A stretch of 64,000 nucleotides of DNA, taken from Turnera subulata (lineage: Eukaryota; Streptophyta; Magnoliopsida; Malpighiales; Passifloraceae). The notes under the pieces were generated by a model that was given only the letters and a program-made list of their open reading frames with translations, searched no databases and was not told the origin of the DNA. Positions 1 through 12,405 of the stretch are shown here, one piece after another; positions within the stretch are counted from its first letter, which is position 1, and the number at the start of each line of letters is the position of its first letter. The stretch is from contig JAKUCV010000212.1 in NCBI GenBank assembly GCA_028386065.3, forward strand, positions 17,202 through 81,201. Direction: 5' to 3'. Position numbers and translations under genes: made by a program.

Positions 1-643
1 TATTCTCTAAAATAGATCCACTTTTTCCTTTATGCATCCAAACAGATAGTACATGATCTTACGAAAACCGCATCATGAAAATGTTCTAAGCATTGTTGAT
101 TATCCATTTCACACATACTTTTTTTAAAAAAATTATAAAGAGGAGATAGGGAATGCGACATTTTTATAAAAGACAGTAGCTCATTTTTATGTGACATTAT
201 ACGCAAGAGAAAAAGTTTTGATTGCAGAAAAAAGGTCATGGAGGGTTATAACCGATACTCAATAGATGATCAATAGTTACTTATTATATTAAGGAAATGA
301 TTGATTAGCTGCTTCATAGCGGGCATCCCCTTTGATCTGGGTTCAATCAGATCTTGATTTAGTCGAATCCATCCTCTTAGTTACAATATACATGCACTGT
401 CCACACTTAGGGTTGGTAATTCCTATCTGAGTTAACCACCAAATCATGAACAAAGATCTCGGAAGATATTGGTAAATAATAATAAGAAAAATCCATGTTC
501 ACATGTATTTATGGCAGAGATTTGAAGTATAATAATAAGAAATCTTCGTTTAGAGGAAAGCATATCCTGGTGGGCTCTAAAATCGCGCGATTAGTTGTTA
601 ATTATGGCAGTTTTGTTGATTTGGAATGGTTTAATTTGGGCAG
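1..643. other. Upstream sequence, probably CAD intron 1
   Basis: No coding similarity is visible. If the CAD-type gene is intact, this is the 3' part of its first intron, ending with the acceptor at 641-643. Nothing else is recognised here. Confidence 0.4.
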
Positions 644-2278
644 GGAAACAGGAGAGAAGGATGTGGCATTCAAGGTGCTATATTGTGGAATATGTCACTC
701 GGACCTGCACATGCTCAAGAATGAATGGGGGAATTCTACTTACCCTCTCGTCCCAGGGTAAGTAATTTATTGGACGCTTTTGTTAATTTACACTTTTATA
801 TGTAACTTTGGTGATACTATATATTATTCGTCTCCAATATATACACGCACAAAGTAAAATATTATTCAATACAGTCAAATATGCTCTCGTTTTTAATATT
901 CCAACCAATGAAATTCCGATTTAAGAGAATGGGCATGCATGTCTCTACGTCCTTTCTGCGTCATATTGACGGGGTACCATTTCTAAAGGAAAACAGATAG
1001 AAAAAACAACGTTAGGAGGACACGCGTGCATGTACTCTTACGACAATATGAACACCTTATTTGTGGAGTAATACCAAATTAAACATAGATATACAAAAAT
1101 TGAAATTTTTCCTGAATTACGGTGAAGATGAAAACTATACACTGTCCTGACACATGTGCTCGTTTGTGTAAATTGGCAGGCATGAGATTGTGGGGGAAGT
1201 GACAGGGGTAGGAAGTAAGGTGACAAAGTTCAAAGTCGGAGACAGAGTGGGAGTGGGATGCATGGTGCAATCATGCCGCTCCTGTGATAGCTGCAGCAAC
1301 CATCTTGAGAATTACTGCCCAAAGATGATCCTTACCTATGCTGTCAAGTACACCGATGGAACCATCACATATGGTGGCTACTCTGACACCATGGTGGCTG
1401 ACGAGCACTTCGTGGTTCGCATCCCAGACAACCTTCCTCTTGATGCCTGCGCCCCTCTCCTTTGTGCTGGGATCACAGTTTACAGCCCCTTGAAATTTTA
1501 TGGCCTGGACAAACCGGGTATGAACATAGGTGTCGTCGGACTTGGTGGGTTAGGCCACGTAGCTGTCAAATTTGCAAAGGCAATGGGGCTCAAGGTTACT
1601 GTGATTAGCACCTCCCCTAACAAGAAGCAGGAGGCCCTTGAACGCCTCGGTGCCGACTCGTTTTTGATTAGTCGTGACCAAGATGAGATGAAGGCAAGTA
1701 TATATTTTATATGCTGCACAAGCAATGATTAATCAAGCTAGCTAGTGTGATCTTGATGTGTAGTGTATTAATTCACAATTAGTGATATTTCCTTTTTGTT
1801 GTGTAGGCTGCAATGGGCACATTTGATGGTATAATTGATACAGTATCTGCCATGCATCCTATCGTGCCTTTACTTGGTCTTTTAAAGTCACAAGGAAAGC
1901 TTGTTCTGGTAGGTGCACCAGAAAAGCCGCTTGAGCTACCGGCCTTTTCTCTAATCATGGGTACGTATATCTTAACATTACACCCACAAAAAAAAAAAAA
2001 AAGCTGGTGAGATACATGGTAATCGAATGAAAATTCCATTCTCTCTATTAATAGCAATGACGTTTTTAACAGGGAGAAAGATAGTGGGTGGAAGTTGCAT
2101 TGGAGGAATGAAGGAAACACAAGAAATGATTGATTTTGCAGGGAAGCACAATATAACAGCAGATATTGAGTTGATTCCAATCGACTATGTGAACACAGCC
2201 CTGGAGCGCCTTGTGAAGGCAGATGTGAGGTACCGGTTTGTGATTGATATTGGGAAGACAATGAAGTCTAGCGCTTAA
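644..2278 (+). CDS. Cinnamyl alcohol dehydrogenase / mannitol dehydrogenase-like, 5' end missing
   Basis: Zinc-dependent, NADP(H)-using medium-chain alcohol dehydrogenase of the plant CAD family, which interconverts cinnamyl-type aldehydes and alcohols in the cytosol. Exons are 644-757, 1180-1693, 1807-1960 and 2073-2278; the phases join without a break and give 328 visible residues. Seen: catalytic-zinc ligands in GICHSD, GHE and LLCAG; the four-cysteine structural-zinc loop [15 protein letters not shown]; the nucleotide loop GLGGLG followed by STSPNKK, the serine-containing form typical of NADPH use. Family members are about 355-360 residues, so roughly 30 are missing at the N terminus. The exon at 644 begins after an acceptor with a split Arg codon, as expected for CAD exon 2, and bases 1-643 hold no recognisable exon 1. 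The in-frame ATG at 495 precedes non-homologous sequence and is not the start. Intron 3 of the gene (1694-1806) is GC-AG. Substrate cannot be told from sequence; sinapyl, mannitol or monoterpenoid aldehyde activity are all possible. Confidence 0.9.
1694..1806 (+). other. GC-AG intron in the CAD-type gene
   Basis: The exon ends ATGAAG and the intron begins GCAAGTAT, ending TTGTGTAG. Only the GC donor keeps the reading frame (DEMK then AAMGTFDGI). The nearby GT four bases downstream would shift the frame. Confidence 0.9.
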
Positions 2279-2356
2279 CAATTGGCACGGACAGTTGCTA
2301 GATATACTGTTTCGCAAGCATAAACTTTTGAGTCCTCATGTTTTCTGTTTTTGTTG

Positions 2357-2362
2357 AATAAA
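2357..2362 (+). terminator. Candidate poly(A) signal of the CAD-type gene
   Basis: AATAAA lies 79 bases after the stop codon, a usual distance for a plant near-upstream polyadenylation element. No transcript evidence is available. Confidence 0.4.
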
Positions 2363-4900
2363 ACCAACCAAGAACTTTCCTGTGTCCGCTCTGTCCAACT
2401 CTTTTGATCCAAATTGCCTCAGCTTCATCTATGGATGGATACGTAGGAAAGATGTCAGGAAACTGCTATTCAGCTGTTAAGACGATAAAAGTTTATAAAA
2501 GGATATTGGGTGACGGTTTCATCAAGAAAAGTATAAACTAATTGAAATTCTTAAAAGAAAGCAGTAATTCCGTTTTTCTGTCTTTTGCATTGACCACATA
2601 ATATATCCTGCCGTTAAATTGAGTACAGGCATGCTCCTCGAATCGTTAAGCAAATACTCAAGCTCAATCGAATTTTAATTGTTAGATACGAACTCAAACC
2701 CGATTAATAAACAAACAACTTAAAGTTGAACCAACTTAGCTAAATTGGCTTTGGATGTGCAAAGTGTTAAGGTTGAACATGCTCGATTAAGTACGCAAAT
2801 CCAGTGAGCCAACCTCAAATACCAACAGGCTTATAGGGCCGACTGTAAATCGTGATTGGAGTTTGACTCGAGCACCACAAATCGGTGTTGAAGTGTGAGT
2901 TACACATCTTGTGAAATCTCGAGTAACTCCCGGCCTTGTAATTCTTTTCTCTGAAGGGAACTTTTGTAAGCATTAAAATCTGTCTATAGAGACGCGTGTT
3001 GTGTATTACATGAGAGCGACAACACGCATTTAACCTGCGGGAAAATGAGGAGATCGAGAACCCTCGGTCGATTGCCAAACTTATTTCAGACAAGAGGACT
3101 TGCGCATCTCCAACAGTCTGATCCTGTACAACTTCCATATGTATGGGTGATTGCCGGTCATGGCAGTACTACTACTTAGTAATAGCAGCTAGCATCAAAC
3201 AATTAATTGCTTGTTACTCTGCCCTACTATTCCTGTTATATTATATGAGCCTTCCTACCAGATGAACTAACTCCTCTATCGAATCTTTAAAGTTTGCGGT
3301 ATGATGCTGACATAACATTAATTTGGACAATTTGTTTGTTCTGGGTTTTCCAAAAGATTTTCCATATGTCGTCTATTATTATTATTTTTTTTTTTTGTCG
3401 AACATATGTCGTCTATTATGAACTACTATCTCCTCTCGTATACATGATTTATCAAAAAACTCCACATATTATCACCGATACAAAGAATTAAATGGCAGGC
3501 CAAGTTATGGCATGGCCTAACCTTAGCCCATTCCTAGAAAGGGAACACACGGCCCACCTTCTGGACAACGGACCCATTTAGACATACATGGGCCCCTTTG
3601 CTGGTGCCATGCAAAATGTATTGTATTACTTTTAGGTTTTTTTTGGGCCAAGTTTTACTTTAGGTAACAAGAGAGAAACCACACATGTAGAAAAAATTCT
3701 AGGATGTTCAAACTAAGTGGCAAACTGATTTGGTACTAAAATTTAACCATTATGAAATAAAAAAGACAATAAATTCTAAAACGTTGTGAGAGATAGAGGA
3801 AACCTTATAGGACTAACTATATCAAATAAATGTGTTTAGTTGCTTAAAAATTTTACACCAAGACAACAAGCTGCTAGTACAGCCAAAGGATTGCACAAAT
3901 TTTAACCGGATACGGCATACTAATTTAATTTGCAACCCTAAACCCAACAAGAAGGAGTTGAAGCTATCCGGAATTAGTCAGTCCACTTGATCAGCTTTAA
4001 TGTGAGAGTTTCGGATCAGTGTCCCGTGAGAGGATATCTAATTAAGGTTTTCTTTGGTATAAGTGGAAAAGCAGTTAAGTGTTGATATATATGAGCATGG
4101 AAATGGTTTCGTTATTTCTGGTTTCATCTCACGGGAATGTGGCCATACCTCTCACGTGTTCTTCTCCAGATAGAGGTCCCTGTCTGGATCTCTCTCTCTT
4201 TCTCTTCCCATATGTATATATATGCATTTATATGTATAGTGGTTTGGTTTCCATCTACTTACGGTTATGATACATACTGATATATATAGCTCGATCGCAA
4301 ATAGCAATTTATGTAGCTCAATCAACACGTTATGTGACTGTGAGGATGTATGTATCTGTATGCATCATATATCAGGTTTTCCTTTATGTCCCATTGGGCG
4401 GTAGCGACATGTGTAGGTTGTTTCTGGCCAGGGTGGCCACATAATGATGCCTAGCACAAGACAGATATGGTGATTTATAAACCATATAAGGATCTGCTTC
4501 CAGTTTCCAGTTCTAGACTCTTAAGTTACATTCCACCGTTAACTTTATGCCTCCGACTCTTGGTCGCGGCACTCCTCCTTCCACAAGGTTTTAATGACTC
4601 TAGTCTATGCCTTCAAATAATTCTATGCTATGTTTGTTTGTAATTGATTCTCAAAAAGAAAAATGTTTGTTTGTAATTAAGCTGATAGATTTCGACTATA
4701 CCGGTAAAGTGATAGATACATAGATACGTCGGTAGGTTAAGCAAGTCTGAGATTTTGTAGTGCTGTTACTTATTTTTGGTATAAGAATGAAATTTATTTC
4801 TCGAAAAAATACAAAAAAAAAACCCAACGTAAGTAAAAAAAATTTCCGCTTGTAGATATCTTAGGAATCGTTAATTTCCTATTTTCTTTACATCTTCATT
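2363..4900. other. Intergenic, no gene seen
   Basis: AT-rich spacer with poly(A/T) runs and no reading frame resembling a known protein. The 107-codon minus-strand frame at 2815-3138 has no recognisable domain and is treated as chance. Confidence 0.6.
4896..4900. repeat. Target-site duplication of solo LTR A (left)
   Basis: TCATT immediately before the TG terminus; its partner TCATT is at 7674-7678, directly after the CA terminus. Confidence 0.88.
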
Positions 4901-5499
4901 TGTAACAGTACGGGTAATTTTTAAGTTTTTACCGGTACCGTAAAATTTATTTTACAGTCGTTTACCATTAGAATTAATCTTGGGTAATTAATTAATGGTA
5001 ATTTATGCATCGGATTCCGAAACCGAGCCTTATCCCACGCTCGGGATTTTTTTCTGCGGATTTTCTGGACCAAGTTGGATTTTTTCGGGTCCAGGAATCT
5101 TCAGAAAAGTCAGGATTAACCCCGATTTATCAGACCAGAAATAAATTCAAGGGGGTACATTAGTTATTTTCTGGTCCGGACAGAACCCGCCTCACATGCT
5201 GCACAGTGTGGAGGCTGCAGCCGCCATTCACTGTGAGCATGTGAATGACCAGAAATCTGCCCGTGACTAGCCTTGTCCTGCACTGCTTGTTGATTCTTTT
5301 CTCTGCCTTCTTCTCCTTCCCTTGCACCATTTTTCCTGCCCACAACTGAACCTAGTGCCTTAACGTTTCCTCTGCAAAAACTCACCGTAAACCTTCCCTC
5401 CCTGCAAATCGCTTTTCTGCAAATCACCTACTGCACACCCGGAAAAAAAAAAGAAAAAAAAGAGAAAAACACACACACCCACCAACCCGACCACGCCAC

Positions 5500-5850
5500 G
5501 TCGTCACCAACCCGTCACCTTCCTCATCTTCCTTCCCCTCGCTACTGTTCACGCGAAGGTGAACAGAGCAGCCACACGCGACACCACCCTCCCCATCGCA
5601 CTCCCCGTGCTGCCGCCGACAAGACCCAGCCGCCGCCGCCTGATTGCGCCTCCCGACGCGCCGCCAAGGACGGAGAACCCGACGGGCTGCACCACTTGCA
5701 AAACGACACTGCCACCGACGATCGCTGCCCAGCAGCCCGACGCCTTCGTCTCCGCGTCGTCTCCCTTCCGCCGCTTCCCTCGTCATCGCCGCCCCGCGCC
5801 GCCGCGGTCTGCAACGCCCGAGTTGAGCAACCCGTTCTGGTGTCGACCCG
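5500..5850. other. GC-rich island inside solo LTR A
   Basis: A sharply GC-rich stretch within AT-rich surroundings. It produces several long overlapping frames on both strands, which is expected from composition alone. Equivalent islands sit at the same relative place in copies B (about 48840-49250) and D (about 54810-55290). It may be the transcription-start region of the LTR; that is inference. Confidence 0.6.
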
Positions 5851-6933
5851 GATGGGTCACGAAGAGGGTCGGGCTAACCCGTTTCAGGGCTACGGGTCGC
5901 GTCAAGCCAGGCCATTGACCGGGCCTTGGTTGGGCTTTGACCTGGGCCTAGCCTTGGTTGGGGTTGGGTTTTGATGTGGGCTTGGACTATTTGGGCCGTG
6001 TCCGACTTATTAAAAAAAAGAGAAATATTCTGGAATATAAAAAAATATATAAATAGATATAATTTTGGGAATAAAAATAATTTGTATTTTGGGGAAAAAT
6101 ATAAATGAGATAAATAATGGTAGAGTAATTAATTGGAGGGATAATCATGGAAAAAAATAATACAATAATAGTAATTGATAATTTTGGAAAGTACATACTT
6201 ATAGAAATAAATATGGAAAGGGTATTATCAAAGTAGGTATCGTACCAGAATGATATCCGAGTATAGGTATAGGTATAGGTATGAGTATAGTATTATTTTT
6301 GACACCTAGAAAAAAATGGTGAATTATGACGATAATAGAAAATAACCCGGGGGAGTAACCGAGACGAGTCAGTATTTATTTTCCAGTATACAGTAGCAGC
6401 ATGACATTGCATGTCACTTATGTGTGCATATTATTTGCTTGATATAGGAGTTGATAACGAGCACATACCTGAGGAACCGGACTTGGAGTCTGTGGGGCAT
6501 TTCCAAACTTGATAGACGGCTAAGGTGAGGATGGATAACCTTGGATATGTGCCTGTAATACTGTGTTTGATTTTGTTGTTTGATTGAACTGTTGAATCGA
6601 TTATTGGCTGTTATATGATTGCTATGGAAATTGTACTGTTTGCTATTTATTTGCTGTGGATTTTGCCATGATGTTGCTGGAATGTGCTGTTGGTTTGTGA
6701 TATTGTGAGTAACCATTGAGCCGTTAATTGTGAGTATTTAGTGATATGAAATTGTTGGCTGGTTGAGCTTGAGAAATAATCTGAGATGATAAAAAGTTGG
6801 GTAATTGATGATAGAGTAATGGAATTGGAATTGAATTTGAGTTGATGATATAATCGTCACGTGGAAAGTAGTGGTACGACTAGATGGTTAGAGACTAGTT
6901 CTGTGGTGTCATGGCCGGTTTAGTTGGTTGATG

Positions 6934-7032
6934 GGGATGTTGATCCCGGATTTGTGATATTGGGATGTTGATCCCGAATTTGTTGATATTGGGATGTTGA
7001 TCCCGGATTGTTGGTATTGGGATGTTGATCCC
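6934..7032 (+). repeat. Tandem hairpin array in LTR A
   Basis: Four copies of GGGATGTTGATCCC start at 6934, 6962, 6991 and 7019, a 28-29 bp period. Each can pair GGGAT with ATCCC around a GTTG loop. Confidence 0.9.
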
Positions 7033-8462
7033 GGATTGTGATTTGGCCTGGCATACAGAATTAGTTAATAACTAGGTACGAACCTAGCTTGTCCAGTTCC
7101 GGGGCCCGGAAGAAAAAATTGGTAATGAAAATAATTAAGCATTCTTTTGGTCTTGGCTCAGTTATGTTTAGTAGGAATCTTTTGTTGTGTTGGTTTCTTG
7201 TGTTGTGATTGTTTGTGTTACTTTGAAAGTATTACAGTTGATTATATATCTCTGTTTATCCTCGTCGATGAGCACTTGGGACTCACCCCTCGCCTGTGGG
7301 GTTTCATCCCGTAGGTTTGGTTGCTTCGTAGTTCAGGTACGATGTACGTTGGCTGCTGCTTTCTTCTCCACCTGACTCCGGATCCATACCTCCGCTGCAT
7401 GTGCATTTAAGTCTTCCGCTGCTGTGTCGTATTTGTTGCTGTATTGTTGCTATCCCTTATTGCTTTGGTGTTGTCTATTTGGGTTATGCTGTTGTTAATA
7501 TGAGTGGATTGAATAATGGTCCCCGAGTGTGGGTGACAACTGTAATATACGGTGTGTTGTTGTATTTGGATCTTCTGAGTAGTATTTTACTGCATTGTAC
7601 TGCCTGAGCTGTTAATAAGAATAGTTTCGGCACGTGTTTACTGTGTATGGTAAATACGGGTCGGGGCGCTTCATCATTATTATTAATGGATAGAGTGAAA
7701 TAAAGATTTATTAATTACAATTTATATATCATAGGAATACTAGTTAATTACTATGTACATAGAATTTTTTCCTCACAAAGAGAAAATTATTTTCTTTCCT
7801 ATATCTCCATGAAGAAACCTTAAATGAAACTATGAAAGTTATTTAGAAATGGAGGTGAGTAATTGAAGATATTCGTCCTCTCAAGTGGATATCTTTCGGG
7901 TGTTTACTGGGGTTTAATTCATGAATTAAATGAAATCGTACGGCTTTTGACTATTTTGATTTTCAAATTTGAGTAAGAAAAATTTAAATATGCCCGAATT
8001 TGGAAAAAGAACCTTGTCTATGCTACTTCTTGAATGTATAATGTTTGTTATTATTTATTATCTGTTTTACGCTTTAATGTAAATTAAATAAATATCGTAC
8101 CAAAAAAAACAAATAAAATAAGTATATTTGCTTGATTCATGTACGTGGAAAAATCAATTGCATTACATATATAAAAGGAAAGATTCCTAAGTAAAAATAG
8201 AAACATAATTATTTTCTTTAAAAAATATGTCTATTTTGAGAAAAAGAATAACTAAATTTGTTAGCAACTTAGCCCTTAATTTCTAGATATATACAAACAT
8301 TTAAAATTGTCACCAAAATCATAATTTTCAAGTATTTTATAAATTTTCTATAGTTAATACTAGCTAGCTCAAGTGATATTGAGGTCATTTATAAAATAGA
8401 TTTTAGGAGGTTTTTTTAGTACGCTATAATTAATTTCGACAAAAAAGTACGCTATAATTAAT

Positions 8463-8785
8463 TTTGTACCAACCATACATTCTGAAGGTTTTTTTTAATC
8501 AATTGTGTACCACACGAGTATTTAAATGTATACCAATCGTGCCCCCGACATGAGCAACGATGCCATGTGTCAGCATATGACTAGTGTCATGTGGGTTTTA
8601 AAATAGTGGGAGGAAAAATAAAAATAGTGAGACCCATCTTAAAAATCCACGTGGCAGCCGATGCATAGCATCCTTACTTGGACAGTTGTTTGGGACATAC
8701 GATTGGTATGCATTTAAACACTCGAGTATATGATTGGTACAAACAAAACTTGGGAATATACCATTGGTATAAAAAAATTTATATC
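8463..8785. mobile_element. Foldback (MITE-like) element
   Basis: The left arm (around 8506-8548: GTACCACACGAGTATTTAAA then TATACCAATCG) is the imperfect reverse complement of the right arm (around 8690-8740: CGATTGGTAT, TTTAAACACTCGAG, TGATTGGTAC). The central part contains CCACGTGGCAG. There is no coding capacity. The exact ends and the target duplication are not certain. Confidence 0.55.
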
Positions 8786-11700
8786 AAAAAAATTTTGGTG
8801 TAAAAGTTAATATATGGGTACTAAAACCCCCAAAACTCTTAATAAAATTGAAGATCTCATGTTGGACTCTAGCCTCAAACAAAAGATATATATAATAAGA
8901 TATACGTATGGGTGGGGGGTGTCCATTCTTCTGAAAAATTTCACAGGACAAAACAGCAATAGATCATAAATCGGAACCCAGTTATGGCACAGCTTGGAAG
9001 GTATCTTTCCTTTGCAGCAGTGAGGATCTCTGAGCTCTCATCTCGATTTTTTCATTCCATTGTACACTATCACAAACACAGCTACAGGACTAATTGACCA
9101 ACATTTCTGACATTTCTATAATTATGAGTTTTCGAAATTCTTGGAATTAGTCTTGGGACTATGATGAAGTGATAATTTTTTGTTGATTTCATTTTGAGAA
9201 GCAACCAAACCCATTACTAATGTAAACGTCCTCTCTCAGGTATTAAACATTTAAGTGACTTACTTAGAGCTAAAATGTTCTGGCGGTTGTGATAACTATG
9301 ATCTTATGTATATGCTGGTGCAATTGGCATTTTAACAAAGGGGTAATCCAACGGCAAGAACCTGCTCTTTGTTGCTGTCCATAACATCAGGTATTGTTTT
9401 TGACCACAAGATCTTAACCATCATGCTCTTAGTCGTTTCCTTGCGAATGCTAGATCACAGCCCCAACGTTGAAGACGGTGCCAGTTAATTTGAGGCCCAG
9501 AAATTAACAAAAGCATATTTATATATGAAAGGGGGCATTTGTATCAATGGATTGGCGTGATATTTGTGAATAGTACTGCCTATATATAAGGTGAGGTACT
9601 GTAGTAAAGAGGTGAGTTTGTAAAAGGGACATTTCATGGTTTGGAACAGACAAGCTGGCGATAGTGGCAGAGTCTCAGTGTTGTTGTTGCCTCTTGCAGC
9701 CGAAACTCCCAGACCTTTTAATTAACCTACATTGTTTGTACTATTCCACCATCCTCATTTTGTCTTAGCTACCACTCTCTGAAGTAGTACAAAGTTTTGG
9801 ACTTTGCTCGCATCACGAATTAACTTCTACCTGTCCGATAACAGTGAAACCTTACACATAGCTTTTGGTTCATTAGTAAAAAATGTACTAAATCCTTGTA
9901 ACTCTCAATAATTAGTTCGAAATCAGGCAATAATGGTATAATCTGCCAACACTACTATTTGGAATACAGTGACATCTTTCTTGAATTGGGTTTCAAGAGT
10001 CATTGATTCAATCTCAATGGACGAGATTGAGGGGGTTTAGGAGTTGGAATTGGCAATTATTTATATCATTCTTATGTATCAAAAAAAAAATATAATGGTA
10101 TAATCTCAAAACATGAAGGCGCCAACTTTTCAAGATAAGGGCATGTTGAGTCTTAAACCTTTTAGTGAAAATCAATTGAGTCCAAAATCTTTTAAATTTG
10201 TCAATAGAGTCCTATGCGTAACTTCCTTCATACAAGCAAGTCCCAAATGCGATTTTCGGGACTTAAAAAAAAAAAAAGCTGACATGTTCACTATATTTTA
10301 TATGATGACATGGCATGCACTTGTGACATGACTATAACATATCACTAAAAAAAATAATTTCTCAAAAATTTGACCCCAAAGAATACATTATGAAGGCTTA
10401 AACTTTTAGATACATATCAAATTAGTCCTGAACCTTGTCGAGCCGAGAGCTTCGGTGTCAGTGTCGCAAGTTGTTGGCTCCTCTCTTGTCTCTATTGGGT
10501 TCTTGTGGAGCAACACTGGCGACCGATATTGGTGTTGTACTGGTGGTCGGATGTGCCAAAATGCAGCACACGCTGCTCTCCTTCTCTTTTTCGAATTGTT
10601 CCCAAGCCATCACCGTAGCGAGGTTGGGTATTTTGTGGGGATAGGAGGTCTCGACATTAGAAGCTAGTTTCTTTTAAGCCGCCATTGTCTTGGGCGTACC
10701 TTTCTTTATTTCAGACGCCGGAGACGTACGGCATCTGAGCTTGTACTATTGTTGCTCGGCATCTGAGCTTGTACTATTGTTGCTCATTGGATATGCCACT
10801 AGTTGCAGCTCTGAATTACGGCCCTCGAAGAAGAGATCCTTTTGCAAAAACTGTGCCGATGTGTTGGATGATATGGGATTCATTCGTGATTACAATGTAA
10901 ATTTCCCACAAATGCCACTAAAATGATAACGTTGGTAATGTTGAATTCTATATGTCACCTACATAATGAAAGTAGCAGTGGGCTTGGGAGACCTAGGATG
11001 TCTATGTCATAGGACGCTCTGATGCATAAGTCGATAATGGACTTGAGAATATGTGAATTGCTAATGTAGCAAGTGAGTGTAAGTCAAATTGTGCATACCT
11101 TTACCTTTACTAGTCTAGGCCTTATATAACCCAAGTTGGCTTGTCAATAAGGATTTAGGGGATCTTAAATTACGTTTTGAATTCGTGTTCTTGGACCTGG
11201 TTCCAGCAGAATTGGGTTGTCGCTGGATTTACGAGATTGTGCCCAAAGTGCAGGATCACGACTCACGGCTCAACTGTTTCCGCAAAATCCAGTATCATCA
11301 TATCCCATAGAGAAACTTTCACAGAGACAAACAAGACAAAAAATAAATGATAAATCTTTTTAATTAAAACATCAAATGTCATTTCTATGAACTTTTCTTC
11401 ATTATTAGTCCGCCCAATACAACTTCTACTTTAAGAAATAATTATTAAATAACTATTCAGTTATCATTTGTGACATTTGACACTCCTAGAATAGCTCGTT
11501 TTATTTTTTATTATTTGAAAGTTTAACAGGAGTTTTGATTTTTTTTCTATAAGAGGTATGATGTATAATTTTTTATTGGAAAAATATGCGTAAGTAGTTA
11601 ATTATTTTGAAATAATATATATTCGCACTTATCAAATATAATCGCCCACCATTTATCATGTAAGTGTGAAGTTTTCTATTACATAGACATTTTTTTGCGT

Positions 11701-12060
11701 TGCATTACTCTTTTTATATAGGCATTGATGTCCACCAATGATTTCCTAAAGATGGCTAAAAAGATCAGCATGAGCACAAAACTCCAACACCGAGTGGCAA
11801 AGCTATTCGCTCATGTTATTATGACCATTATTGTTATATTTTCTCAAGGACTGCGGTTTAGACTTCAAGAATGGACTTGTAGCCTAACTATAAAGAGAAA
11901 TTTGGTAAACAATTCAATTGATCTTCATCTGCTTTATAACCCTTTTGTTGAGTTTTTATTTATTTATCCTCTGGCTTCGCATCTGCCAGATCAGCTTCAG
12001 ACCATCTGGCTTCTTTGTCTTCACTAGCACACCCTTTTTCACTATAGTCTCCCTCCATGT

Positions 12061-12084
12061 ATATATATATATATATATATATAC
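12061..12084. repeat. TA dinucleotide microsatellite
   Basis: An uninterrupted TA run about 320 bp upstream of the Dof start codon. Confidence 0.9.
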
Positions 12085-12405
12085 TGACCCCTTTTTGTTC
12101 TAGCGAGATCTGCTAGCTATTCTCTTTCTCTGTCACATACACTGCTTTATTTATTCCACCAGATCCAACCTCTCTAAACCCAGCTATTGCTTCTTTGCTT
12201 ATATGTACACATACATATTCATACTCACTCTGTCGTCCTGATGGATATCACAGGACCCCATCAACACCCCCTTCCTATACATCTTACCCCTCCATGTTAA
12301 TGCATGAAGTCATTCAATTAAGTGTATCTTTGCGTCTTCACAGAGAAACTTAAGCAGCAAAAACAACCCCACCTCCATCTTTCTGCTTTTCCCTCCTCTC
12401 CCTCC

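Larger units (their letters stand above)
4901..7673 (+). mobile_element. Solo LTR (copy A) of a long-LTR retrotransposon family
   Basis: The element starts TGTAACAGTACGGGTAA and ends GGTCGGGGCGCTTCA, so it has TG...CA termini. It is flanked by the exact 5-bp duplication TCATT at 4896-4900 and 7674-7678. Length is 2773 bp. In order it holds a terminal inverted repeat of the GGTAA...TTTTTACC type, a block with AGTTATTTTCTGGTCC, a GC-rich island (about 5500-5850), GGGCC-rich and AT-rich sections, a hairpin array (6934-7032), a conserved box (about 7264-7318) and the 3' terminus. No internal retroviral genes are present, so it is a solo LTR left by LTR-LTR recombination. Copies B, C, D and F later in the window are the same family in the opposite orientation. 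Confidence 0.88.
7679..12405. other. Intergenic, upstream of the Dof gene
   Basis: AT-rich spacer. It holds an inverted-repeat element (8463-8785), a 28-30 bp direct duplication near 10730-10787 (CGGCATCTGAGCTTGTACTA twice) and a TA microsatellite at 12061-12084. No reading frame resembles a known protein. The last few hundred bases should include the Dof promoter and 5' leader. Confidence 0.6.

Noticed and set aside
495..757. ATG at 495 as the start of the CAD protein
   Set aside because: Residues before RETGEKDV show no CAD similarity, and an acceptor at 641-643 with the right phase explains the boundary.
1779..2261. 160-codon minus-strand frame
   Set aside because: Antisense to CAD exons 3 and 4 and crosses a poly(A) stretch.
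2815..3138. 107-codon minus-strand frame as a gene
   Set aside because: No domain, no splice partners and no similarity I recognise.
5424..5974. Several overlapping long frames on both strands
   Set aside because: They lie in the GC-rich island of solo LTR A; Arg/Pro-rich translations on both strands are typical of composition, with no domain.
12322..12405. Longer Dof N terminus (YLCVFTEK...)
   Set aside because: It begins with GTG; the first in-frame ATG is 12406.
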